Source: Thauera sp. (GTDB lineage Bacteria; Pseudomonadota; Gammaproteobacteria; Burkholderiales; Rhodocyclaceae). Taken from it: a stretch of DNA of 7,960 nucleotides. Below, piece by piece: positions 1-7,877 of the stretch (positions within the stretch are counted from its first letter, which is position 1; each line of letters starts with the position of its first letter). The notes under the pieces are model-generated. The model saw nothing but the letters and a program-made list of their open reading frames with translations, had not been told where the DNA came from and ran no database searches. Made by a program: the position numbers and the translations under genes. The stretch covers positions 1 through 7,960 of the forward strand of contig JAKLLJ010000147.1 of assembly GCA_023150215.1 (NCBI GenBank), written 5' to 3'.

Positions 1-1269
1 CGCCAGCGTGCGCTCGGCCAGGCGCTGGCCGGCTTCGGCGTGCTCTTCCTCGGCATCGACGTACTCAAGGACACGTTCTCGGGCTTCGGCGCGACGATGA
101 ACCTGCAGGACCACATCGCCCCGGGCTTCACCGGCTGGCTGGTCCTGGTCGGCATCGGCACCCTGCTCACCGTGCTGATGCAGGCCTCGGGCGCGGTGGT
201 GGCGATCATCATCACCGCGGCCCAGGGCGGGCTGATGTCGATCGAGGCGGCGTGCGCGATGGTGATCGGCACCAACATCGGCACCACCTCGACCGCGATC
301 CTGTCCGCACTCGGCGCGACCTCGAACGCGCGCCGGCTGGCTGCCACCCACGTGCTCTTCAACCTCGTCACCGGGGCGGTGGCGATCCTGCTGCTGCCGC
401 TGCTGATCGGCTTGCTCGGCATGCTGCGCGAGGGGTTCGAGCAGCCAGCGACGCCGGCGGTGATGATCGCGATGTTCCACACCGCCTTCAACCTGCTCGG
501 CGTGCTGCTGATGGTGCCGCTGGCGCGCCCGCTGCTGCGCTACCTGGCCGCCCATTTCCGCAGCCGCGAGGATGAGATCGCCCGCCCACGTCACCTCGAC
601 GCGCCTTCGCTGGCAGTGCCCGACCTGGCGCTGCGCGCGCTGCGCCTGGAGCTTGGCCGCACGCAGTCCTTCGCAGTGACGGCGCTCACCGCCGCCACCC
701 GGGTGCCACCCGACGAGCCCTGGATCGAGCGCCAGGCAAGCGCACTCGACGCGCTCGCGCCGGCGATCTCGGACTATGTGCGCAAGCTGAGCGCGATGCG
801 ACTGCCGCCCGCGCTGGTCGAGGCGCTGGCACACAGCCTGCGCGCGCTGCAGTATCAGGAGAGCGCGGTAATCGCGGTGCGCCAGGCCTGTGCGCTGGCC
901 ACCACGCTCGGCACGCCGCCTGGCACCGAACTCGAGCCGATCGCAGCCACCTTCCGCCAGGCCACCGGCGCGCTCGCCGCGAGTGCCGATGCCGCGCGCG
1001 ATGACTTTTCCGCGGCTGCGGTGGAGGTCCGGCTCGACGAGGCGGAGCTGCGCTACCAGGCCTTCAAGGAGGCCCTGCTGCTGGAGGGCGCCCACGCCCG
1101 CGTCGACATCCGCGTGATGCAGGACTGGCTGCGCCTGGCAAGCCTGGAGCGGCGCGCGATCGAGCAGGTGGCGAAGGCCGCGCGCATGCTCGCGGTGCTC
1201 GACGGCGACCTCACGCCGCAGCAGGCCGCGGCAGCGGACGAGCACGCCGACAGCAACGGGACGAGATGA
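1..1269 (+). CDS. Na+/phosphate symporter, NptA type with C-terminal PhoU-like domain (5' partial)
   Basis: The reading frame is open from base 1, so the true start lies upstream; a GTG at 40 is internal, because the residues before it (RQRALGQALAGFG) continue a typical membrane helix. About 422 residues are visible. The segment around positions 175-330 carries the second inverted-repeat signature of the Na/Pi cotransporter family: a QASGA motif (QSSSA in most members) at 181-195, followed by GTNIGTTSTA at about 268-297. Hydrophobic helices follow to about position 550. The remaining roughly 230 residues are charged and helical with no membrane segment, as expected for the cytoplasmic PhoU-like domain of bacterial NptA proteins. 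The family imports phosphate with sodium across the inner membrane; the PhoU-like part is thought to be regulatory. The gene ends 83 bases before the next gene, which has its own promoter, so the two are probably separate units. Substrate is assigned from family only. Confidence 0.88.
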   Translation, partial: RQRALGQALAGFGVLFLGIDVLKDTFSGFGATMNLQDHIAPGFTGWLVLVGIGTLLTVLMQASGAVVAIIITAAQGGLMSIEAACAMVIGTNIGTTSTAILSALGATSNARRLAATHVLFNLVTGAVAILLLPLLIGLLGMLREGFEQPATPAVMIAMFHTAFNLLGVLLMVPLARPLLRYLAAHFRSREDEIARPRHLDAPSLAVPDLALRALRLELGRTQSFAVTALTAATRVPPDEPWIERQASALDALAPAISDYVRKLSAMRLPPALVEALAHSLRALQYQESAVIAVRQACALATTLGTPPGTELEPIAATFRQATGALAASADAARDDFSAAAVEVRLDEAELRYQAFKEALLLEGAHARVDIRVMQDWLRLASLERRAIEQVAKAARMLAVLDGDLTPQQAAAADEHADSNGTR

Positions 1270-1273
1270 CACC

Positions 1274-1290
1274 GTTTGTCCTGGACAAAC
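1274..1290. promoter_or_regulatory. Perfect 17-nt inverted repeat, candidate operator of the B12-dependent regulator
   Basis: GTTTGTCC and GGACAAAC form 8-bp arms around one central T. The right half overlaps the predicted -35 box of the downstream regulator gene. The position fits an operator at which the regulator represses its own gene; CarH of Thermus is known to bind across a -35 region. The half-site resembles the TTGTAC-like half-sites I recall for MerR/B12 regulators, with C for A. Binding is inferred. Confidence 0.55.
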
Positions 1291-1310
1291 TAATCTTCTA
1301 CGCCTAACAT
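1282..1310 (+). promoter_or_regulatory. Predicted sigma70-type promoter of the MerR/B12 regulator gene
   Basis: TGGACA at 1282-1287 matches TTGACA at five of six positions. TAACAT at 1305-1310 matches TATAAT at four of six, and the spacer is exactly 17 bp. Transcription would start near 1317, leaving a leader of about 35 nt. This short AT-richer patch stands out from the GC-rich surroundings. The spacer is the normal 17 bp, not the stretched 19-20 bp of promoters that classical MerR activators twist, which favours repression at this site. Confidence 0.55.
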
Positions 1311-1352
1311 CCAATAAGCTTCTCGTCCTCTTACGCCGCCTCCGACACCCCA

Positions 1353-2279
1353 ATGAATGCCCCCACCCCACCCGAAGCCGCCTTCAGCATTGCCGCCGTC
1401 GAGCGTGACACCGGCCTCGCCAAGGACACCTTGCGGGTGTGGGAGCGGCGCTACGGCTTCCCGGCGCCCGCACGCGACGCCAATGGCGAGCGCCTGTATC
1501 CGCCCGAGCAGGTCGACAAGCTGCGCCTGATCCGGCGCCTGCTCGATCACGGCCGGCGCCCGGCGGGCATCGTCGGCGCCAGCGCGGAGGAGCTCGCAGC
1601 GATGCTCGACAGCTGCCTGTGCCCTCAAGCCGCCGCCACCGCCGCGGGGCGAGAGGACGGGCTGCTGCAGTTGGTGCGCCTGCACCGCAGTGTGGAGCTC
1701 AACGCCGCCCTGCGCCAGGCGCTGATGAAGCAGGGCCTGCAGCGCTTCGTCGCCGACACGGTCGCGCCGCTCGCCGCCGCGGTGGGCGAGGCCTGGATGC
1801 GGGGCGAAGTCGAGGTGCCCGAAGAGCATCTGTTCACCGAGCAGGTGCAAAACGTGCTGCGCAGCGCCATCGGCGCCCACGCCACACCCGGCGGACGGCC
1901 ACGTGTGCTGCTGACCACCTTCCCGGAAGAAGACCACGTGCTCGGCCTGCTGATGGCCGAGGCGATGTTGGTCCCCGAGGGCGCCGCCTGCCTGTCGCTC
2001 GGCACCCGCACGCCGCTGGCCGACATTCGCAGCGCCGCGGTCGGCGGCGGCTTCGACATCGTCGGGCTGTCGTTCAGCATCGCCTATCCGGCGCGACAGG
2101 CCATCGACGGCCTGCTCGAGCTGCGCGCACTGATGCCTGACGAGATCACGATCTGGGCCGGCGGCGCCGCGGTGCGCGACAAGCAGAAGCGCCTGCCCGG
2201 CATCGAGGTCGTCGGCGGCCTCGACGAGACCCTGGCCGCCTTGCAAGCCTGGCGCGCCGTGCACCCCCAATCCATGTAA
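1353..2279 (+). CDS. MerR-family regulator with cobalamin-binding domain (CarH/LitR-like)
   Basis: The protein has 308 residues. Residues 10-80 form a MerR winged-helix domain (FSIAAVERDTGLAKDTLRVWERRYG and a following RLYPPEQVDKLRLI helix region, given here in two parts). Residues 105-175 fit the helical bundle that caps cobalamin, with the W-x9-EH motif complete (Trp148, Glu158, His159). Residues 183-305 form the Rossmann-like B12-binding domain: E-x-H-x2-G (Glu193, His195, Gly198), then exactly 41 residues to S-x-S (240-242, SxV in CarH), then 27 residues to Gly270-Gly271. These spacings agree with the CarA/CarH consensus. His195 should be the lower axial cobalt ligand. Family members bind DNA as adenosylcobalamin-bound tetramers in the dark and release it in light. 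The residue after the Trp, the His that forms the light-state bis-His adduct in Thermus CarH, is Met149 here. No Shine-Dalgarno motif precedes the ATG. Regulated genes are unknown; self-regulation is likely from the upstream inverted repeat. Confidence 0.9.
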   Translation: MNAPTPPEAAFSIAAVERDTGLAKDTLRVWERRYGFPAPARDANGERLYPPEQVDKLRLIRRLLDHGRRPAGIVGASAEELAAMLDSCLCPQAAATAAGREDGLLQLVRLHRSVELNAALRQALMKQGLQRFVADTVAPLAAAVGEAWMRGEVEVPEEHLFTEQVQNVLRSAIGAHATPGGRPRVLLTTFPEEDHVLGLLMAEAMLVPEGAACLSLGTRTPLADIRSAAVGGGFDIVGLSFSIAYPARQAIDGLLELRALMPDEITIWAGGAAVRDKQKRLPGIEVVGGLDETLAALQAWRAVHPQSM

Positions 2280-2339
2280 GGCGTCGGCTTTCCGCCACGC
2301 ACGGCGCCTGTCGGCGCTCCTACAGAACCGAAGCTGCCG

Positions 2340-2366
2340 TGTAGGAGCGGCGGAAGCCGCGAACAC
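2340..2366 (+). repeat. REP-like unit, forward copy 1
   Basis: This unit has head TGTAGGA, stem GCGGC/GCCGC, loop GGAA and tail GAACAC. It is identical to the copy at 2454-2480. It pairs through its head with the reverse unit at 2302-2324, whose tail has diverged (CGT in place of GAACA). Confidence 0.85.
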
Positions 2367-2404
2367 GACGCTCGCTCCATCGCGGCGCGGATCCCGTTCA
2401 TCGA

Positions 2405-2430
2405 TGTTCGCGCCTGCCGGCGCTCCTACA
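2405..2430 (-). repeat. REP-like unit, reverse variant with compensated stem
   Basis: Read on the minus strand, this unit keeps the head TGTAGGA and tail GAACA but has stem GCGCC/GGCGC with loop GGCA. Compared with the forward copies, both sides of the fourth stem pair are swapped (G:C to C:G), so pairing is preserved. Confidence 0.8.
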
Positions 2431-2453
2431 GAAAACCCCTGCACCCGCGCCCC

Positions 2454-2480
2454 TGTAGGAGCGGCGGAAGCCGCGAACAC
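2454..2480 (+). repeat. REP-like unit, forward copy 2
   Basis: This is the second 27-base forward unit, identical to 2340-2366. It lies 23 bases after the reverse unit at 2405-2430 and ends 50 bases before the preferred recQ start. Confidence 0.85.
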
Positions 2481-2517
2481 TCGCGGCGATCGTGCGACCG
2501 CGGCGGGCGCGGGGCGT

Positions 2518-2523
2518 TAAAAT
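2518..2523 (+). promoter_or_regulatory. Possible -10 box of recQ
   Basis: TAAAAT matches TATAAT at five of six positions in an otherwise very GC-rich stretch. No convincing -35 hexamer lies 16-19 bp upstream. A start about 7 nt downstream falls at or next to the ATG at 2531, implying a leaderless or nearly leaderless recQ transcript. Confidence 0.4.
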
Positions 2524-2530
2524 GCGGGCC

Positions 2531-4426
<1,896 letters not shown>

Positions 4427-4435
4427 GGCGGGCCG

Positions 4436-4500
4436 GACGCTTGAATTGCGTCGATCTCGTGTGATCTTGCTTGCCTCAAGCGTCAGGTCCGAACTTGAGG
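4436..4500. terminator. Overlapping inverted repeats at the recQ/ctaB convergent junction, possible bidirectional terminator
   Basis: GACGCTTGA (4436-4444) and TCAAGCGTC (4476-4484) are perfect 9-bp complements 31 nt apart. CCTCAAG (4474-4480) also pairs with CTTGAGG (4494-4500) across a 13-nt loop, so the two hairpins compete for the same central arm, which includes the ctaB stop codon. Neither is followed by a clear T-run, so intrinsic termination is doubtful; the position between two convergent genes is the main argument. Confidence 0.3.
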
Positions 4501-5402
4501 TAGTGGTCAAGCAACAGCAGCAGGAACAGCAGCATCAGGTGGGTGATCGAGAAGCGGAACGTGCGCATCGCGGTATCTGCACGGGGGGCAAACCTGAGCC
4601 GCCAGGCGTGACGCAGGAACTGCAGGTTCAGCACCACGCTGCCCGCCAGGTAGAGCAGCCCGCTCATCCCCACCAGCCAGGGCAGCAGGCACACCGCCAG
4701 CAGCAGCACGGTGTACAGCAGCACCAGCGTGCGGGTGAACGCGATGCCATGGGTGACCGGCAACATCGGGATGCCGGCACGGCGGTAGTCGTCGACGCGA
4801 TGGATGGCGAGCGCCCAGAAGTGGGGCGGCGTCCACGTGAAGATGATCATCATCAGCAGCAGGGCCTCGGCGCCCACCGTCCCGGTCACCGCGGTCCAGC
4901 CCAGCACCGGCGGCAGCGCGCCGGCCACCCCGCCGATGACGATGTTCTGCGGCGTGGCGCGCTTCAGGAACACGGTGTAGACCACCGCATAGCCGAACAG
5001 GCCGGCCAGCGTCAGCCATGCGGTCAGTGCGTTGACCGCCAGCAGCAGCAGTGCGAAGCCCGCCGCGGCAAGCGCACATGCGAAGCTCATCGCCTGGACG
5101 TTGCTCAGGCGGCCGCTGGGCAGCGGACGCAGCCGGGTGCGCGCCATGCGGGCATCGATCTTGTGGTCGAGCACGTGGTTGAAGGCCGCCGCCGCGCCCG
5201 ACACCATGGCGATGCCCAGGCTCGCCGCCGCCATCAGGGCGAGGTCGGGCAGGCCGTCGCTCGCGAGCATCATGCCCACCCAGGCGGTGAGCACCAGCAG
5301 CGCGACCACGCGCGGCTTGGTGAGCTGCCAGCAGGCGCGACCGAGGGCGAGCGCCTCGCTCAGGCTGGCCGCCGCTGTCGGAATCCGCTTGTAGCCGTCC
5401 AT
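4476..5402 (-). CDS. ctaB: Protoheme IX farnesyltransferase (heme O synthase)
   Basis: CtaB (CyoE, COX10) transfers a farnesyl group from farnesyl diphosphate to protoheme IX, giving heme O, in the inner membrane. The ATG at 5402 is preceded by AGGGGGGAGA about 6 nt upstream and gives 308 residues, the usual length; an earlier in-frame start at 5486 would add 28 basic residues with no family match. The UbiA-type first Asp motif is present as N75-x3-D79-x3-D83 followed by MARTRLRPLPSGRL. The second is DDYRRAGIPMLPV (204-216), preceded by TWTPPHFWALAIHR. About nine hydrophobic helices are visible, ending with one near residues 287-299. It starts 19 nt after the ctaA stop and is the last gene of the operon. 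An ORF of 363 codons on the opposite strand here is a shadow. Confidence 0.96.
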   Translation of the reverse strand: MDGYKRIPTAAASLSEALALGRACWQLTKPRVVALLVLTAWVGMMLASDGLPDLALMAAASLGIAMVSGAAAAFNHVLDHKIDARMARTRLRPLPSGRLSNVQAMSFACALAAAGFALLLLAVNALTAWLTLAGLFGYAVVYTVFLKRATPQNIVIGGVAGALPPVLGWTAVTGTVGAEALLLMMIIFTWTPPHFWALAIHRVDDYRRAGIPMLPVTHGIAFTRTLVLLYTVLLLAVCLLPWLVGMSGLLYLAGSVVLNLQFLRHAWRLRFAPRADTAMRTFRFSITHLMLLFLLLLLDHYLKFGPDA

Positions 5403-5421
5403 GTCCGTCTCCCCCCTGTAT

Positions 5422-6462
5422 TTATGCGGCCGCGTGCGCCGGTAATGTCGGCCGCGGTACGCCACGGCGCTGCCCGGCAGACGCATGCAGCTGCCGGATC
5501 AACAGCACCAGCGTGGCGAGCAGGCAGGCCGCGGTGAGGTTGTGGGCGACCGCGTTGAAGAGCGGCACCTGAGCGAGCACGTTGATCAGGCCGAGCGTCA
5601 CCTGCAGCGCCAGTAGCGCGCCGACCCTTACCGCCAGCCGGCGCAGGCATGCGCCCAGCGCATGCCGCCAGCACAGCAGCACCAGGCTGGCGAGCACCCC
5701 TGTGGCGATGAGCGCGCCGATGCGGTGCAGCACATGGATGCTCATGCGTGCGTCGTAGGGCAGCACGCCGAACTCGTAGCTCTCGTGGCCGAGCGGCAGG
5801 CTGAAGGCGGCGCGCAGCGAGAACTGCTGGCTCCAGCCGCCTTCGCACCAGGGCAGCTGGGCGCACACCGCCGCCGCGTAATTGGCCGAGGTCCAGCCGC
5901 CGAGCGCGATCTGCGCCAGCAGCACGGCGAAGGCCAGCCAGGCCAGCGGCAGCAGGCGGACGAGCCGGGGTTCGACAGGCGGCAGGGGCGCAAGGGGATC
6001 AGGACTCAGCTCGACGCGCAGCAAGGCAAGCAGGGACAGCAGGGCAAAGCCGCCGAACAGATGCGCCACCACCACCACCGGCATCAGGTTCATGGTCACC
6101 GTCCACATGCCGAGCGCAGCCTGGAACACCACCAATGCCAGCAAGGTGGCGGCCAGCCCACGGCCGCGCGACAGCCGGCGCGAGACCACGAAGATCGCCA
6201 GCACACACAGTCCGAGCAGGCCGGCGAGGTAGCGGTGCACCATCTCGTTGCGTGCCTTGAACGGGTCGACCTCGGCACCGGGGAAACGCGCCTGCGCCTC
6301 GGCGATGTGGGTGGCGTGCGCCGGTGGCGTGAGCCGGCCGTAGCAACCCGGCCAGTCCGGACAGCCGAGCCCGGCGTCGGTGAGCCGGGTGTAGGCGCCG
6401 AGCGCGATCACCGCCAGCGCGAGCACCAGGGTCGCAGTCACCAGCCAGCGTGCGCGCCTCAT
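5422..6462 (-). CDS. ctaA: Heme A synthase (COX15/CtaA family)
   Basis: CtaA oxidises the C8 methyl of heme O to a formyl group, giving heme A for aa3-type oxidase. The ATG at 6462 is chosen because AGGAGG (6473-6468) lies 5 nt upstream; the GTG at 6468 overlaps that ribosome site and would add only two residues. The 346-residue protein has eight predicted membrane helices in two four-helix halves. Candidate heme ligands are His76 (in EMVHRYLAG, with the conserved Glu73) and His134 in the first half, and His243 or His246 and His307 in the second. Both periplasmic Cys pairs are present: Cys34/Cys40 in GLGCPDWPGCYG and Cys200/Cys206 in VCAQLPWCEGGW. The Shine-Dalgarno sequence overlaps the TGA of the upstream gene, so translation is probably coupled. 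The downstream partner ctaB makes its substrate. Confidence 0.95.
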   Translation of the reverse strand: MRRARWLVTATLVLALAVIALGAYTRLTDAGLGCPDWPGCYGRLTPPAHATHIAEAQARFPGAEVDPFKARNEMVHRYLAGLLGLCVLAIFVVSRRLSRGRGLAATLLALVVFQAALGMWTVTMNLMPVVVVAHLFGGFALLSLLALLRVELSPDPLAPLPPVEPRLVRLLPLAWLAFAVLLAQIALGGWTSANYAAAVCAQLPWCEGGWSQQFSLRAAFSLPLGHESYEFGVLPYDARMSIHVLHRIGALIATGVLASLVLLCWRHALGACLRRLAVRVGALLALQVTLGLINVLAQVPLFNAVAHNLTAACLLATLVLLIRQLHASAGQRRGVPRPTLPAHAAA

Positions 6463-6472
6463 CGCCACCTCC

Positions 6473-7054
6473 TCATACGCCGCTGCGGTCGTAGTTCATC
6501 AGCCGCAGCAGGTCGCTGCGAATATCGCCGGCCACGCGCTGCGCCTGTTCCGGCCCTGCCTCGACGGCATAGCGCAGCAGGGCGAGGCCGCGCGGATCGA
6601 CCAGCACGATGCGCCCCTCGACCGCGGCCTCGCTCACCTGCGCGGCCTGCCATTCGATGTGCGGATAGCGCGCAAGCGCCGCCGGGCTATGGGCGGCCAG
6701 CACCAGCGCCTGCACCCGCGCCTGCTTGCGACCGAGACCGACGTGGAGCTGCTGCAGGATCAGCAGCGCCTGCTCGCAGCGGGCACCCGGCGCGGGCTCG
6801 GCGGCAGCCCGGGCGGGCGTCTCGCGCGCATCAGAACAGGCCAGCTCGCCCTCCGCCGCGGGCACATAGACCAGATGCCATTGACCGCCGCCGCGCGCGG
6901 GCGCGGGCAACAACCGCAGCTCCTGCGTCAGCCACTCGCCGTGGTTGACGGTCGGCACCGCTGAAAACCAGCCGAAGCGCAGGCTGGCCCACGCCGCCGC
7001 CAGCGGCACCAGCGCGCAGAGCAGGAACAGGCCGAGGAACTTACGACTGCTCAT
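6473..7054 (-). CDS. Membrane-anchored SCO/thioredoxin-like protein of the cox assembly cluster (uncharacterised)
   Basis: The ATG at 7054 has GGGAGAG 7 nt upstream and gives 193 residues; a start at 7093 would add 13 residues read inside SURF1. Residues 5-24 form one hydrophobic helix (LGLFLLCALVPLAAAW), placing the rest in the periplasm. The body reads like a thioredoxin-fold domain: WHLVYV (59-64, first strand), a cysteine-bearing loop (Cys73, Cys93), a helix ending in LGRKQARVQALVLA (a SCO-like helix-strand step), then IVLVDPRGLALLRY (149-162), the DP-G strand pair typical of SCO proteins. No CxxC or CxxxC is present; the two periplasmic Cys are separated by 19 residues rich in Ala, Pro, Glu and Arg. 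The gene overlaps SURF1 by 14 nt and precedes ctaA by 10 nt, a place where many proteobacteria carry an uncharacterised membrane protein. A role in oxidase copper or thiol chemistry is inferred from fold resemblance and context. Confidence 0.8.
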   Translation of the reverse strand: MSSRKFLGLFLLCALVPLAAAWASLRFGWFSAVPTVNHGEWLTQELRLLPAPARGGGQWHLVYVPAAEGELACSDARETPARAAAEPAPGARCEQALLILQQLHVGLGRKQARVQALVLAAHSPAALARYPHIEWQAAQVSEAAVEGRIVLVDPRGLALLRYAVEAGPEQAQRVAGDIRSDLLRLMNYDRSGV

Positions 7055-7826
7055 GGACGATCTCTCCCGATTCGACCGGCAGCCGGCACGCACTGGCGGC
7101 GAGGGCGACGCCGATCACCGCGAGCGCAATCAGCCCCCATTGCAGCGCGTAGCCGCGATGGCGCTCGGGGGGCAGCACCACCGGGCGGTAGTGGATGTGG
7201 AAGGGCGAAGCCTGCTGCTGGTAGATCAGCCCGGGCGCCAGCGGCACCACCAGCCAGGCCGCGAGTTGCACGGGGTCGGCCTGCTGGATGCGCATCGGCC
7301 AGCGCCCGCGGTCCTCGACGTTGGCGCCGAGCAGGAGGCCGCTGACATCGGTGCGGAAGATGCCCTGCACGCGCAGTTGCGCCGGGATCGCCGGCACCGG
7401 CAGCGCGTCGCGCCCGCTCTCGGCGGCAATCCAGCCCAGATTGACCAGCGCCGCGTTTGGTGCCGCCGCGCTACTGCCCGCAGCGCGCAGCGCGTCCGCA
7501 TCCTCGACCGCGATCACCACGTCGTAGCCAGGCTGGCGGTCGACGATGCGGTTGTCCACCAGCCACACCATCGGCGGAATCCAGCGCGCCGTGAAATCGA
7601 GCCGCATGCCGTCGACGTTCGCCGCTGCGCTGCGCTGCGCCAGCCGGGCCAGGCCGACCGCCCCCTCACGTTCCCACTGCGCGATGCGCGCCAACGTCGC
7701 CAGCTTGTCCTCGCCGCGCTGCCATTGCCACACCGACAGGCCCGCCGGCACCGCGGCGACCATCAACACCGCGAGCACCCGCGGCCAGCGCAGCACCCAG
7801 CAGTGGCCGAACGCGCTAATCTTCAT
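7041..7826 (-). CDS. SURF1 family cytochrome oxidase assembly protein
   Basis: SURF1 helps insert heme A into subunit I of cytochrome c oxidase. The protein has 261 residues from the ATG at 7826, which has AAGGA about 5 nt upstream; an ATG at 7832 overlaps that site and would add two residues. It has the family plan of two membrane helices flanking a periplasmic domain: helix one at 16-32 followed by VWQWQRGEDK, and helix two at about 229-246. Signature segments are VDNRIVDRQPGYDVV (90-104), ALVNLGWI (126-133) and the block before helix two, RPVVLPPERHRGYALQWGL, where the HRGYALQW pattern corresponds to the family hHxgYAxqW. It is the first gene of the minus-strand operon, and its stop overlaps the next start by 14 nt. 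I see no clear promoter in the 51 nt before it; one could lie inside the divergent gene. Confidence 0.93.
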   Translation of the reverse strand: MKISAFGHCWVLRWPRVLAVLMVAAVPAGLSVWQWQRGEDKLATLARIAQWEREGAVGLARLAQRSAAANVDGMRLDFTARWIPPMVWLVDNRIVDRQPGYDVVIAVEDADALRAAGSSAAAPNAALVNLGWIAAESGRDALPVPAIPAQLRVQGIFRTDVSGLLLGANVEDRGRWPMRIQQADPVQLAAWLVVPLAPGLIYQQQASPFHIHYRPVVLPPERHRGYALQWGLIALAVIGVALAASACRLPVESGEIVHEQS

Positions 7827-7877
7827 CGCCATCCTTCGCCACCCGTCCCCTCGCCACCACCTCGCCGGAGTCCGTTC

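Larger units (their letters stand above)
2302..2480. repeat. Cluster of four REP-like palindromic units in two inverted pairs (BIME-like)
   Basis: Four related units lie in the order reverse, forward, reverse, forward: 2302-2324, 2340-2366, 2405-2430 and 2454-2480. Each begins with the head TGTAGGA followed by a 5-bp GC stem and a 4-base loop, and most end in GAACA. The two forward units are identical over 27 bases (stem GCGGC/GCCGC, loop GGAA). The reverse units use stem GCGCC/GGCGC with loop GGCA or GACA. Within each pair the facing heads form a 10-bp inverted repeat (CGCTCCTACA with TGTAGGAGCG) with loops of 15 and 23 nt. The head resembles the GTAGGAGC of Pseudomonas REP elements, which are moved by REP-associated tyrosine transposases; no such gene is in this window. 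The cluster fills the gap between the regulator and recQ and could block read-through. Confidence 0.85.

Noticed and set aside
1274..1290. The 17-nt inverted repeat as a terminator for the Na/Pi symporter gene
   Set aside because: The stem is AT-rich at its base with a 3-nt loop at most, and no T-run follows. Overlap with the -35 box makes an operator more likely.
1290..2480. A 396-codon minus-strand frame across the MerR regulator, with a repeated FAASAAPT segment
   Set aside because: It is antisense to a well-supported MerR/B12 gene. Its repeated peptide is simply translation of the REP-like units, and the rest has no recognisable domain.
2280..2521. A CRISPR-like array in the regulator-recQ gap
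   Set aside because: Only four units are present, in alternating orientation with unequal spacers of 15, 38 and 23 nt. That is the pattern of REP/BIME elements, not direct repeats.
4446..5537. A 363-codon plus-strand frame opposite ctaB, rich in Gln and His
   Set aside because: Its composition (runs of Q, H, R) is the usual antisense translation of a Leu-rich membrane protein. It covers the clear heme O synthase gene.
5662..6948. A 428-codon plus-strand frame opposite ctaA and the SCO-like gene
   Set aside because: It is antisense to two coupled genes with good ribosome sites, and its translation is low-complexity Gln, Arg and Ala without a domain.
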